Shown here piece by piece: positions 1 to 7,201 of a stretch of DNA of 64,000 nucleotides. Source of the DNA: CAIVAT01 sp964473485 (GTDB lineage Bacteria > Bacteroidota > Bacteroidia > Bacteroidales > FEN-979); contig CAYYPH010000001.1 in assembly GCA_964473485.1 (NCBI GenBank), positions 372,001 through 436,000 on the forward strand. The letters are read 5' to 3'. A program made the position numbers and the translations under genes. The notes below the pieces were generated by a model, which searched no databases, was not told the DNA's origin, and saw only the letters and a list, made by a program, of their open reading frames with translations. Within the stretch, counting starts at the first letter, position 1; each line of letters opens with the position of its first letter.

Positions 1-708
1 ATTTTTCCTGCGGTCGTTACCATAGGTGCCCCTTATGGTCGTCACATTAACAACAAATGGGGAGCGCTGATTGATAACCGGTTGGGATGGATATTAATGG
101 AACTCCCTGCATTACTGGTTTTTGCAATATTCTACCTGACCGGCTCCGGGGATCGTCCAGTATTGACCTGGATCTTTTTTGGGTTATGGGTCATGCATTA
201 TATCAACCGAACGTTGATTTTTCCTTTCCGGCTTCGCACAAGGGGAAAAAAGATGCCCCTTGCTGTGGTGTTTATGGCCATCTTCTTTAATTTCATCAAC
301 GGCTTCATCAACGGTTACTACCTTGGTTCACTGGCCACTGCCAACGTGTACCCTCTTTCATATCTTACCGATCCCCGGTTCATTGCCGGAATTATCCTGT
401 TCATTGCCGGAATGCTGATCAATATGAATGCCGACAACACCCTGATTCACCTCCGGAAACCAGGTGAAACCGGTTATATCATCCCCCAGGGTGGGCTGTT
501 CAGGTTCATTTCCTGCCCCAACCATTTTGGTGAGATCGTTGAGTGGGCAGGGTTTGCCATCATGGTATGGAGTTCTCCTGCGGTTGCGTTTGCCGTCTGG
601 ACGGGTGCAAACCTTCTTCCGCGGGCGTTGCAACATCACCGCTGGTACCAGCAACAATTTGCCGATTATCCCCCGAAACGCAAAGCCGTCATTCCTTTCA
701 TCATTTAA
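1..708 (+). CDS. 3-oxo-5-alpha-steroid 4-dehydrogenase family membrane protein (5'-truncated)
   Basis: C-terminal part of an integral membrane NADPH-dependent reductase of the steroid 5-alpha-reductase / DUF1295 family. The frame is open from base 1, so the start lies outside the window; the TTG at 82 is internal. Residues encoded before it include APYGRH followed by GWILMELPAL, which is the conserved segment of this family, and the C-terminus carries the GGLFRFISCPNHFGEIVEW block and an aromatic, His-rich end (LLPRALQHHRWYQQQF) typical of the cofactor-binding face. At least four hydrophobic segments are visible. The family reduces C=C bonds of enones or steroid-like and lipid substrates; the bacterial substrate is usually unknown. 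The gene points toward the oppositely oriented RNA gene downstream. Family assignment is firm, substrate is not. Confidence 0.88.
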   Translation: MFPAVVTIGAPYGRHINNKWGALIDNRLGWILMELPALLVFAIFYLTGSGDRPVLTWIFFGLWVMHYINRTLIFPFRLRTRGKKMPLAVVFMAIFFNFINGFINGYYLGSLATANVYPLSYLTDPRFIAGIILFIAGMLINMNADNTLIHLRKPGETGYIIPQGGLFRFISCPNHFGEIVEWAGFAIMVWSSPAVAFAVWTGANLLPRALQHHRWYQQQFADYPPKRKAVIPFII

Positions 709-774
709 AGCGCATTATATTGACGGCCGGAAGCCGGAAGATTTGCATCTACATCCTCATGCTAATAAAACAAA

Positions 775-809
775 GATGGGAACCCCCTCTGGCCGAAGTT
801 GTTCCCATC
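775..809 (-). terminator. Intrinsic terminator of the unidentified RNA gene
   Basis: GATGGGAAC at 775-783 pairs perfectly with GTTCCCATC at 801-809 (9 bp, 17-nt loop). Read on the minus strand the stem is followed directly by TTTGTTTTATT. On the plus strand there is no T-run, so it should act only on minus-strand transcription. Confidence 0.75.
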
Positions 810-1084
810 CGGATTCCAGCCGACCGTAGTCAACCGGGTCCATCAAGTTACTGTTATTGAGGCTGCACTACCGCGGCGAGGTCTCCCCCACCCTTTCAGG
901 CCGGGCATCAGGCTCAGTTACTCCTTGCGGATTCCTTTACCCTCCTCCCCGTTCAATGAACCTACCTTACTCAACCGGGCCTTGCGAGTCCGGCCTTTTT
1001 TGGTAATGCCGGGAGTGCTGTTGCCTTGCGGCGCCTGCTTTCACCGGCGTGGTCCTCTGAACGACCTTTTATCGCTCACTTGAC
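775..1084 (-). ncRNA. Unidentified structured RNA gene (~310 nt) with own promoter and terminator
   Basis: No convincing protein is encoded on either strand here, yet the block is GC-rich beside AT-rich flanks and is bracketed on the minus strand by a full Bacteroidota promoter (1089-1120) and a 9-bp stem plus T-rich terminator (775-809, T-run below 775). The transcript would contain several GCAA tetraloops closed by G-C pairs (for example TCC-GCAA-GGA and GCC-GCAA-GGC). I looked for hallmarks of known RNAs: the RNase P GAGGAAAGTCC box, a tmRNA tRNA-like end with CCA, and the SRP GGAAGG...GCAG loop are all absent. It is therefore described only as a probable abundant, independently transcribed non-coding RNA. 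The 5' end is inferred from the promoter and the 3' end from the terminator. Confidence 0.65.
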
Positions 1085-1088
1085 TTTC

Positions 1089-1120
1089 CAAATATACATT
1101 AAGCGGATGAGCGAAATCAA
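1089..1120 (-). promoter_or_regulatory. Promoter of the RNA gene (-33 TTG, 21 bp, -7 TATATTTG)
   Basis: On the minus strand TTG (CAA at 1118-1120) is followed after 21 bp by TATATTTG (1089-1096), matching the Bacteroidota sigma-ABfr consensus TTG-N19-21-TAnnTTTG. The predicted start is about 1084. No ATG-initiated gene follows, which supports an RNA product. Confidence 0.7.
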
Positions 1121-1154
1121 GTTTTTCCGGGGGTCATTACAAACCTTTTACAAA

Positions 1155-1270
1155 CCGGATTTATCAACAATTTGTTAATTATTGCGGATTAACAATACAC
1201 TATTTATCAAACATTTACAATAAGAGTAAATAATAGTGTTGATAACCTGTTAATAACCTGTTGATATCGT
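1155..1270. other. AT-rich stretch with DnaA-box-like repeats (candidate origin or DnaA-binding locus)
   Basis: TTATCAACA (1161-1169) differs by one base from the DnaA box TTATCCACA. Three copies in the opposite orientation lie at 11-bp spacing: TGTTGATAA (1237-1245), TGTTAATAA (1248-1256) and TGTTGATAT (1259-1267). A further TTATCAAAC is at 1204-1212, and a perfect 8-bp inverted repeat TTGTTAAT / ATTAACAA lies at 1172-1179 and 1188-1195. The segment is non-coding and very AT-rich. The one-turn spacing on the same face is what a cooperative DnaA-binding array looks like, but no dnaA gene is near and AT-rich sequence produces such words by chance more easily, so this is a candidate only. Confidence 0.4.
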
Positions 1271-1277
1271 AAAAAAA

Positions 1278-1550
1278 TTATTCAATAGAAACCGTAATTC
1301 CCCGGAAAGTCAATTCATCGCAGGGAGGTTTGACTTCGAAATAATCGCCTGTCTTGATAACGCATTTACCTTTATAATGAGCGATCAGGGCACATTGTTC
1401 AGCCTGTTCCGGTTCATGGTTGCATACTTCAATCAACGAACTTATAATGAATTCAAAGGTATTCACGTCATCGTTGTGAAGTAACAGATCACGTTGATTT
1501 ACATGATCTTCAGTTGATTGGTTGACAGGTTCTTTAAGTGGTTTCACCAT
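1278..1550 (-). CDS. clpS: ATP-dependent Clp protease adaptor ClpS
   Basis: Adaptor that delivers N-degron substrates to the ClpAP/ClpCP protease in the cytoplasm. The 90-residue product carries the family signature LLLHNDDVNTFEFII (binding of the primary destabilising residue) and the later region ending with CDELTFRGITVSIE. The reading frame continues upstream to 1757, but the sequence before residue MVKPLKEP is unlike ClpS and overlaps the divergent NUDIX gene, so the ATG at 1550 is chosen, giving the usual family length. The N-degron ligase gene aat lies about 12 kb away on the plus strand. The gene is divergent from the NUDIX gene, with promoter signals overlapping its 5' region. Confidence 0.9.
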   Translation of the reverse strand: MVKPLKEPVNQSTEDHVNQRDLLLHNDDVNTFEFIISSLIEVCNHEPEQAEQCALIAHYKGKCVIKTGDYFEVKPPCDELTFRGITVSIE

Positions 1551-1600
1551 AAGCAGGATGGAGCTTGCTACAAAAATAAGCATTATCTCCCTCAATCTGG

Positions 1601-1608
1601 TACCTTTG
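1601..1608 (+). promoter_or_regulatory. -7 element TACCTTTG upstream of NUDIX gene
   Basis: Exact match to TAnnTTTG, 16 bp before the ATG at 1624. No TTG is at the right -33 spacing, so only half of the signature is present. Confidence 0.4.
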
Positions 1609-1623
1609 CACCGGAAAAGTATT

Positions 1624-2292
1624 ATGATGTCGTTTGACCAAGTGATATCCAATCTGGCCGATCGGCTCAAAGGCCCGCTACCCGGAAAACCTGCACAACT
1701 CAGGATGTCATCACTGGCCAGGCTGCAGGAGTTGATAAAAGTGGAACCCACGCGCAATGTCAGGCATAGCAGTGTTTTAATACTGTTATACCCTTGCGAT
1801 GCAGAGACCAGGTTTGTACTTATGCTTCGCCCCCGATATCCAGGAGTGCACAGTGGTCAGATCAGTCTGCCGGGAGGTAAGTATGAGCCAACTGACCAGG
1901 ACTTGGCCGAAACGGCACTCCGGGAATCAAAAGAGGAAATAGGTGTTGATCCTCTGCAAATCCAATTACTGGGAAAGCTAACGAACCTGTTTATTCCTCC
2001 GAGCAATTTCATGGTAACACCCTTCGTAGGATACCAGTCTGAACGGCCAGTTTTCAAACCTGATCCATGCGAAGTTGCACAGATCATTGAGGTCACGCTC
2101 AGCGATTTCATGGATAATTCCATTATCCGGGAAAAAAAGATGAAACTAGCCTTGGGGCTCTCCATGAAGGTGCCGGCCTATTGCATCGGCGAACACGTGA
2201 TCTGGGGAGCCACTGCAATGATTCTGAGTGAATTCAGGGAGATAATCGAAGAAATTCTTATGCGGGAATCACTGATCAGAGAAACAGAATGA
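1624..2292 (+). CDS. NUDIX hydrolase, CoA pyrophosphatase type
   Basis: Cytoplasmic hydrolase likely to cleave CoA or similar nucleoside diphosphate derivatives. The NUDIX box GX5EX7REUXEEXGU is intact as GGKYEP...ALRESKEEIGV, preceded by the HSGQISLPGG stretch characteristic of the CoA pyrophosphatase (NUDT7/NUDT8, YeaB-like) branch. The open frame reaches back to 1522, but the adjacent ATG codons at 1624 and 1627 lie just after a TAnnTTTG promoter element, and the extension covers ClpS coding sequence on the other strand; 221-222 residues fits the family. Its last 24 bases overlap the convergent BtuG-like gene. Substrate preference is inferred from the family only. Confidence 0.85.
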   Translation: MMSFDQVISNLADRLKGPLPGKPAQLRMSSLARLQELIKVEPTRNVRHSSVLILLYPCDAETRFVLMLRPRYPGVHSGQISLPGGKYEPTDQDLAETALRESKEEIGVDPLQIQLLGKLTNLFIPPSNFMVTPFVGYQSERPVFKPDPCEVAQIIEVTLSDFMDNSIIREKKMKLALGLSMKVPAYCIGEHVIWGATAMILSEFREIIEEILMRESLIRETE

Positions 2293-3390
2293 ACCCGGGA
2301 TTCTTCCAGTGGGATACTGATTTATAAGGGAACCCTTGACTGAATAGCGGTAAACCGTTCCATTCTGCACATAATCTTTGGCGTCGCTTACGTAAATATG
2401 TCCGGTTTTCGGATGCAATCCAAGGCCATACAACAATCTCCCGTTTGAGCTAATTAAAGGCCCCTCTGGAATACCCGGGGCATTCACCGGCATCTGATAA
2501 ACACCGTTTTTAAGGAAGTACAAGGTATCGCCGGAATGGTTAATGCAAAGTTTGCTGGGTGTTTCCTTGGGATTCGGAAAAGTGAAAACTTTCTCGACAA
2601 TACGTAATTCCGGGTTTATGCGTAAAAGAGAGGCTGCCTCGTAATTATCGTATCCACCTGAACAAAGCACCCAGACTTTATCTTTCCGGTCGATCACAAT
2701 CCCCACCGGTTCTTTCCCGGTCTGGATGCTGTCGACAATAATATCGGAGCGTGTATCGATAATATAGATATGTGGTTGCCGGTTTGCACTCGGTTCACTG
2801 AATGTTCCGATGGATGTTACCAGCATGAACTGACCATACCGCAGCAGGCTCTCGGTCCATGTCGATGTCTTGATTGTACCCTTCACCGTGTTTGTTTTCA
2901 AGTCTATAACAGAAACATTCCGCTTCAGGTTGGTAACATAAGCCTTGGTAGAATCAATGACTTCAAGAAAACGCGGATAATAAAGACCCGTGATACTGGT
3001 AACCACTTTAAAGTCCTTGAGAGAAACCACTTCGATACGGTTGGTGTTATTGACCACCAGGTAGCCGAGATTATTGACAATCTTCATGGATTCTGCAACA
3101 TCTCCCAGGTTGCGGCTATTGGCCTTTTCGAATATGTCATGTACAACAGCACTGCTGCTGTCGTCAATGAACGTAACGGAGGCGTTTCCCCAGTTATAGT
3201 TTCCTTCATTGATCACAAAGACACCTTTTTTGAAAGTAAGAGGCGGTTTGGTGGTATCCCCGGGATCGGGATCGGGATCGATGACCTGCTCACGCACCGG
3301 TTCCTTTGAGCAGGCAACGATCAGGGTAAGCAGGAAAGAAAATGCCAGAAAAATAACAGGGATATTTGATGTGTTGAATTTCTTCTTCAC
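2269..3390 (-). CDS. BtuG-like surface lipoprotein, YVTN/DUF5074 beta-propeller
   Basis: The 373-residue product begins with a signal peptide and a lipobox-like ...LIVAC (cysteine near residue 27), then an acidic Pro/Asp linker (DPDPDPGD) and a seven-bladed-propeller-like repeat domain of the YncE/DUF5074 type. In Bacteroides the protein BtuG has this architecture, sits on the outer surface over the BtuB TonB channel and binds cobalamin very tightly. Here the gene is 21 bp downstream of a TonB receptor and is the last of a three-gene operon, supporting a corrinoid-capture role. The ligand is inferred from the family and neighbours; other small cofactors bound by DUF5074 proteins cannot be excluded. 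Confidence 0.8.
   Translation of the reverse strand: MKKKFNTSNIPVIFLAFSFLLTLIVACSKEPVREQVIDPDPDPGDTTKPPLTFKKGVFVINEGNYNWGNASVTFIDDSSSAVVHDIFEKANSRNLGDVAESMKIVNNLGYLVVNNTNRIEVVSLKDFKVVTSITGLYYPRFLEVIDSTKAYVTNLKRNVSVIDLKTNTVKGTIKTSTWTESLLRYGQFMLVTSIGTFSEPSANRQPHIYIIDTRSDIIVDSIQTGKEPVGIVIDRKDKVWVLCSGGYDNYEAASLLRINPELRIVEKVFTFPNPKETPSKLCINHSGDTLYFLKNGVYQMPVNAPGIPEGPLISSNGRLLYGLGLHPKTGHIYVSDAKDYVQNGTVYRYSVKGSLINQYPTGRIPGSFCFSDQ
3262..3279 (-). repeat. Triple 6-bp tandem repeat (GGGATC)3 in lipoprotein linker
   Basis: Three perfect in-frame copies of GGGATC encode the Asp-Pro linker between lipid anchor and beta-propeller. Copy-number change by slippage would only lengthen or shorten the linker by two residues per unit. 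Confidence 0.7.
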
Positions 3391-3411
3391 CAGGGTCTGC
3401 GTTGGTTGATA

Positions 3412-5361
3412 CTATTTTCCGGAATCTCTTCTCCATCCAAACTTCAAAGTCAGTGCCCCGTTTATGCCAGGCATGGGTCGGCTTGCAATGGATTGATAAT
3501 CCAGATTAAAAAGATTGTTAAGATCGAGTTGTAAAGATAGAACAAAAAGTTTAAAACTGATATTCCTGCCAAAAATAATATTCGACAAGTTATAACCAGG
3601 CATGTATGACAGATTGTCTTTTCCGGTAAAACGCTCACTGTTGTAATAAAAATTATAGATCAGATAGAAATGCCACCTTTCCACAGTTAAGGTCGAATTC
3701 AATGTGTGAACCGGTATGTAAATCAGTTGTTTACCAATTTTCTGATCATTTGCAGAGCTGGCTTTTTCGTAAGTCGACCGGCAGAAATTGTAATTTGTTT
3801 TCAGGTTCAGGTTGAAGTTGAGGACCTCAAGGCTGAAATTAAGTCCGGTTTCGATACCCCTGGCACGCACTTCATCAATATTCTCAGGTTCCCAGAGATT
3901 GCTGCCGTCGACCGGCAACCATGTAATCATATCATATATCCATGAATAATATGCGGATAATGATGCTTCAATAAAGAACGATGATCGCCCTGGTGAAAAA
4001 TTCCAGGTGGTACCGCACTCGGTTGAATAATTTATTTCGGGTAACAGATCCGGATTCCCGGAAAGTTCCCAATACATATCATTAAGTGTGGGCATTCTGT
4101 AATTTCTTGATCCATTGGCATTGAAGACCAGGTTTATCTTTTCCCATGGTTTGTATTCAAGTCCGACAGCAGGAATAATGGGTATGAAAGCTCCGTTTAC
4201 CAGATCCTGGCGGATAACAAGATTGGCATTGACTTTATGATTAATTTCATAGCCAATATCAGCCGATAGCGACAATGTCGACCTTGTTTTAATTCCTTCA
4301 TATGAATCGGCATCTACCAGGTCGTAACTGAAATCAACACCCGGCCTTATGGTCAGGCGTCTGATTCCGAGATAGTTGAAACGAATCTTCTGAATGAATG
4401 AATAATACCGGTACGAAGCATCTATTAGGTCAGCCTGGCGATAACGCATATTATCATTCACAAAAGCAGAGGTTGCAGAAAGATTGTACTTCTTTTGTAC
4501 GAACTTGTATTCAACCACCCCCCTGAAACCGTTATCCGACTGGTTTTCCTCGTACAATGAGTCGGAATTTGCCAACGGTGGCGGGAGATTTCTGTAATTA
4601 TTACTGTACCATAACTTTCCGGATAGCAAGTGCTTATCCTTCAGTTTCCAGAACAATTCCTGAGAAATATTAATCAATTCGTAGGAGGCATTTCTCTGTT
4701 TTACCCTGTTCCCTTCATTGTCGGTATAAGGAAAATCGTTCGCCGAAGTGGAATAGCTGAATTTGGTATGCGATTGAAGCGCTGAGGTTCCGGCGACAAG
4801 AGTAAAAACGGATTTCCAGGTATTGAAACTTGCATAAGTTTGTGAAAACAACGCGTTAAACCGGTTGCTCCAGTCAGGTCTTGTAACAAGGTCGACTACT
4901 CCGCCAAATGCACCGGCGGCTCTGGTAATTCCGGCTGGTCCGTAAAGAATCTCCAATCCATCGAATTGTGATACGGGGATCTGCGACAGATCGGTTTGGC
5001 CAAGCATGGGAGAATTAAGGCTGATACCGTTCCATTGAACCTGGGTGTGCTGAGCAGCGGTTCCTCTGAATGAAGATGTTGCGAGGGTTCCGTTGCCATA
5101 GGATTTTATGAAGATCGTGGAATTCTGAGATAAAATCTGGCCAAGATCAGAATTGTTTCGGGGTACCAGTATGGTGGAATCCAACCTGGTTCTTTTAAAG
5201 CCCTGGTTGTTTAAAATGAATTCCGATTTCAGTTCAAATTCGGGCAAATTCAGGGTGTCGCCCAGATTCTGTCCAACAACGGCCCCTGACAATTGCAAAA
5301 GGAGCAGTAAAACCGCCGGAACATTGCAAAGAGTCTTAATAATCGCCAGTTTCGGATTCAA
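3412..5361 (-). CDS. TonB-dependent outer membrane receptor, BtuB-like
   Basis: Outer membrane channel that takes up a ligand using TonB energy. The mature part opens with a plug domain (LGQILSQNSTIFIKSYG, then FRGTAAQHTQVQWNGI and GAFGGVVDLVTR) followed by a 22-strand-type barrel ending in an aromatic-rich strand near the C-terminus. There is no carboxypeptidase-like N-terminal extension, so this is not a SusC protein. The frame is open up to 5439, overlapping the upstream gene; the TTG at 5361, just after that gene's stop, gives a normal signal peptide (NPKLAIIKTLCNVPAVLLLL...) and is preferred. It lies between a T9SS surface protein and a BtuG-like lipoprotein, which points to corrinoid uptake; the ligand is an inference. 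Confidence 0.85.
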   Translation of the reverse strand: MNPKLAIIKTLCNVPAVLLLLLQLSGAVVGQNLGDTLNLPEFELKSEFILNNQGFKRTRLDSTILVPRNNSDLGQILSQNSTIFIKSYGNGTLATSSFRGTAAQHTQVQWNGISLNSPMLGQTDLSQIPVSQFDGLEILYGPAGITRAAGAFGGVVDLVTRPDWSNRFNALFSQTYASFNTWKSVFTLVAGTSALQSHTKFSYSTSANDFPYTDNEGNRVKQRNASYELINISQELFWKLKDKHLLSGKLWYSNNYRNLPPPLANSDSLYEENQSDNGFRGVVEYKFVQKKYNLSATSAFVNDNMRYRQADLIDASYRYYSFIQKIRFNYLGIRRLTIRPGVDFSYDLVDADSYEGIKTRSTLSLSADIGYEINHKVNANLVIRQDLVNGAFIPIIPAVGLEYKPWEKINLVFNANGSRNYRMPTLNDMYWELSGNPDLLPEINYSTECGTTWNFSPGRSSFFIEASLSAYYSWIYDMITWLPVDGSNLWEPENIDEVRARGIETGLNFSLEVLNFNLNLKTNYNFCRSTYEKASSANDQKIGKQLIYIPVHTLNSTLTVERWHFYLIYNFYYNSERFTGKDNLSYMPGYNLSNIIFGRNISFKLFVLSLQLDLNNLFNLDYQSIASRPMPGINGALTLKFGWRRDSGK

Positions 5362-5371
5362 GGAAAGGAAA

Positions 5372-6364
5372 TTACCGGATGATCTTTCTGGTAACTGACC
5401 GGCCATCGGGAATGGAAACAGTAACGAGATAAACGCCACTGGCCCAGGTTGCCAGATTGGTCACAATGATACCATTGATACTTTCATGCAGTAATACCCG
5501 GCCGGAAAGATCCGTGATAACAACCTTGCCGGTTTCCAAGGGCCGGATGTCAACCCGTAGAAAATCACTGACCGGGTTTGGATAAATTTTTAGTGAGGTC
5601 TGATTTATTTTTGAAGTGCTCAATTCAAGGGTATCGTGAATGACGCCGATTGCATCAAGGTCAAAGCCGCCTGTACCAAACGGCGTGGGCCAGGGATCAT
5701 TGATTGCATGTCCTTCGGAATCAAAAGAGGCATATCCTGGCTGAAGACATCCGCCAACATCAATGACCCGCATATGGGTTATCCGGTCCACATGAACACC
5801 GGAACTGTCCTTCAGATCATCAAGATCGAAAGGGGTTCCGAAACCCATCCTGTATTTGCCGGCAAAATTATGGATCTGCTTTGCATCAAGTGTGTCGAAA
5901 GTGCCAACCTGAGTGTCTGCCTGAGTTAAGGAGACTGCGGGAAATCTCACATATCGATTGCCGTCGGAACTCACTTCAACAAACGCCAGTTCAAGGAATG
6001 AACTGCTGAACGAATTCTCGAACACTGCGAAATCGGGCCCCGGGCCATTGGCTAAAGGCGGATCGAAGGTCAACACTGCCATGCCGCGGTCTCCCATGCT
6101 TACCACGTAATCATCTGCCGGTCCGGTAGCATAAAGGTAACTCCCGTAATTTGCCTTGTTGGTTCCTTCGAAATATATCGTAGTGTCGGTTATATTGATA
6201 TATCCGCGAGAAACTTCGCAGGTCTGGGCCCATCGTACAAAGGCGCTGCTGTCCCTGTGCATGGCCGTGGTACCTGGCTGACCCGCCGGTGGCGGATACT
6301 GTGCTACCACCAGGAATGACCAGCAAGCAAGAAAAATCACAGTACTGGTTTTACAAATCTTCAT
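5372..6364 (-). CDS. Secreted cell-surface protein with T9SS type A sorting domain (corrinoid-operon partner)
   Basis: A 330-residue protein with a signal peptide (cleavage near VVAQ), a central beta-rich domain of about 220 residues (DDYVVSMGDRGMAVLTFDPP, GPDFAVFENSF, FGTGGFDLDAIG) and a C-terminal T9SS type A sorting domain of about 75 residues (SLKIYPNPVSDFLRVD ... GVYLVTV). It should be exported across the outer membrane and attached to the cell surface. It is the first gene of the operon with the TonB receptor and BtuG-like lipoprotein. In Bacteroides, corrinoid loci can encode an extra surface binder (BtuH); whether this is an analogue is unknown. The central domain is one I associate with uncharacterised cell-surface proteins next to DUF5074 genes. 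Confidence 0.75.
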   Translation of the reverse strand: MKICKTSTVIFLACWSFLVVAQYPPPAGQPGTTAMHRDSSAFVRWAQTCEVSRGYINITDTTIYFEGTNKANYGSYLYATGPADDYVVSMGDRGMAVLTFDPPLANGPGPDFAVFENSFSSSFLELAFVEVSSDGNRYVRFPAVSLTQADTQVGTFDTLDAKQIHNFAGKYRMGFGTPFDLDDLKDSSGVHVDRITHMRVIDVGGCLQPGYASFDSEGHAINDPWPTPFGTGGFDLDAIGVIHDTLELSTSKINQTSLKIYPNPVSDFLRVDIRPLETGKVVITDLSGRVLLHESINGIIVTNLATWASGVYLVTVSIPDGRSVTRKIIR

Positions 6365-6388
6365 GATATTTTAACATGAAAGGAATAG

Positions 6389-6396
6389 CAAATGTA
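6389..6396 (-). promoter_or_regulatory. -7 element TACATTTG of the corrinoid-type operon
   Basis: Exact TAnnTTTG on the minus strand, 24 bp before the start codon at 6364. The implied leader is too short for a cobalamin riboswitch. No -33 TTG at the expected spacing. Confidence 0.45.
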
Positions 6397-6426
6397 GAAA
6401 AAAAAAACCGGTAACCATTAATTTAC

Positions 6427-6434
6427 TAACTTTG
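6427..6434 (+). promoter_or_regulatory. -7 element TAACTTTG of the small lipoprotein gene
   Basis: Exact TAnnTTTG, 25 bp before the ATG at 6460, and divergent from the minus-strand element at 6389. Supports the small gene as genuinely transcribed. Confidence 0.5.
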
Positions 6435-6459
6435 CACATAGGTCTTATTCCATAAACCA

Positions 6460-6678
6460 ATGACATTGAGGCGTTTTTATTCTTTTTTTATCATTGCTGT
6501 TCTATCCGGTGCTTTCCTGATTGCCGGATCTGCCTGTAAATCCAGAAAGTCGATCTGCGAATCGAATAAGACATACAGTACCAAAAAAGTAAAAAAGAAT
6601 AAAAGCAATTACGGGGTAAAATACGGTTTCAAAGCCAAACCGGTTAAAAAAAATTACGTGATAAAGAACCGGCGCTGA
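6460..6678 (+). CDS. Small very basic putative lipoprotein (72 aa), unknown function
   Basis: Not recognised. The product starts with a hydrophobic signal (FYSFFIIAVLSGAFLIAGSAC) whose end resembles a lipobox with the cysteine at about residue 26. The remaining ~46 residues are rich in Lys, Asn and Tyr (KKVKKNKSNYGVKYGFKAKP, ending KNRR) with no acidic stretch. A promoter element sits 25 bp upstream and the gene stands alone between two minus-strand operons. Such short lysine-rich lipoproteins are common in Bacteroidota and rarely studied; a periplasmic role binding cell wall or nucleic acid is speculation. Confidence 0.6.
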   Translation: MTLRRFYSFFIIAVLSGAFLIAGSACKSRKSICESNKTYSTKKVKKNKSNYGVKYGFKAKPVKKNYVIKNRR

Positions 6679-6721
6679 TACCCGACAGCTCTCAGGATAA
6701 ATTACCGTCCATTTTCAATAA

Positions 6722-7201
6722 TCAGTTTTTTTCATAAAACTCTTCCCTGGAGGGAGCGTACATGGGAATCTTTGCCTTTTCGGGCGGAAAGGTAAAAAAG
6801 GTAAGTATGCCCCGTGAACATACCAGTCCTGTTTTATCGCTCAATGTAACTTCGATGTCAGCCAGGTTTCTGCGAAGGGCTTTCACATTCGATCTCAGTG
6901 TTACCGGACCACGATCCAGGTGAACCGGATGAAGATACCTGAACTCGGCTGATGAGGTAAAACCGGCAGTGTTCATTTTTACATACACGGTCCAGCTCGC
7001 GATCTCATCCATCAGGGTAGCCTGAATCCCTCCGTGCAGGATCCCGAGGTATCCCTGGTAATTGATCCCGGGGACCCATTCGGCAGTTATACTGTCGCCA
7101 TCCTCGGTGAAGGACAATTGTAAACCTATCGGATTTGCCGGAGAACATCCAAAGCAGTTATATCCATCCAGGTTCGCAAACGGATTACGCAGCTTTTTCA
7201 T
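6722..7201 (-). CDS. PaaI-family hotdog-fold thioesterase
   Basis: A 159-residue single hotdog-domain protein likely to hydrolyse acyl- or aryl-CoA thioesters. The family signature around the catalytic region is visible: NPIGLQL, then YLGILHGGIQATLMDEIASW (the HGG-x4-LMDE element, with the Asp/Glu used in catalysis). The N-terminus contains CFGC, seen in a subset of these enzymes. It overlaps the YwqK-like gene by 4 bp (ATGA type), so it is translationally coupled as the last gene of the ftsY-rimO-YwqK-thioesterase run. Substrate unknown. Confidence 0.85.
   Translation of the reverse strand: MKKLRNPFANLDGYNCFGCSPANPIGLQLSFTEDGDSITAEWVPGINYQGYLGILHGGIQATLMDEIASWTVYVKMNTAGFTSSAEFRYLHPVHLDRGPVTLRSNVKALRRNLADIEVTLSDKTGLVCSRGILTFFTFPPEKAKIPMYAPSREEFYEKN

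Noticed and set aside
799..1083. Plus-strand open frame of 94 codons across the RNA gene
   Set aside because: No promoter or sensible N-terminus, and composition (Pro/Arg/Leu-rich) is typical of a frame through GC-rich non-coding sequence. The minus-strand promoter and terminator explain the block better.
775..1084. RNase P RNA, tmRNA or SRP RNA
   Set aside because: Their diagnostic sequences (GAGGAAAGTCC, CCA-ending tRNA-like end, GGAAGG-GCAG loop) were not found on either strand, so no family name was assigned.
1551..1757. N-terminal extension of ClpS
   Set aside because: The extra ~70 residues do not resemble ClpS and lie over the divergent NUDIX promoter and start region.
5362..5439. 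Upstream extension of the TonB receptor
   Set aside because: It would overlap the upstream gene by 68 bp and puts ~26 non-signal residues before the signal peptide.
6365..6388. Cobalamin riboswitch in front of the corrinoid-type operon
   Set aside because: Only about 24 bp lie between the -7 element and the ATG; no B12-box sequence is visible.
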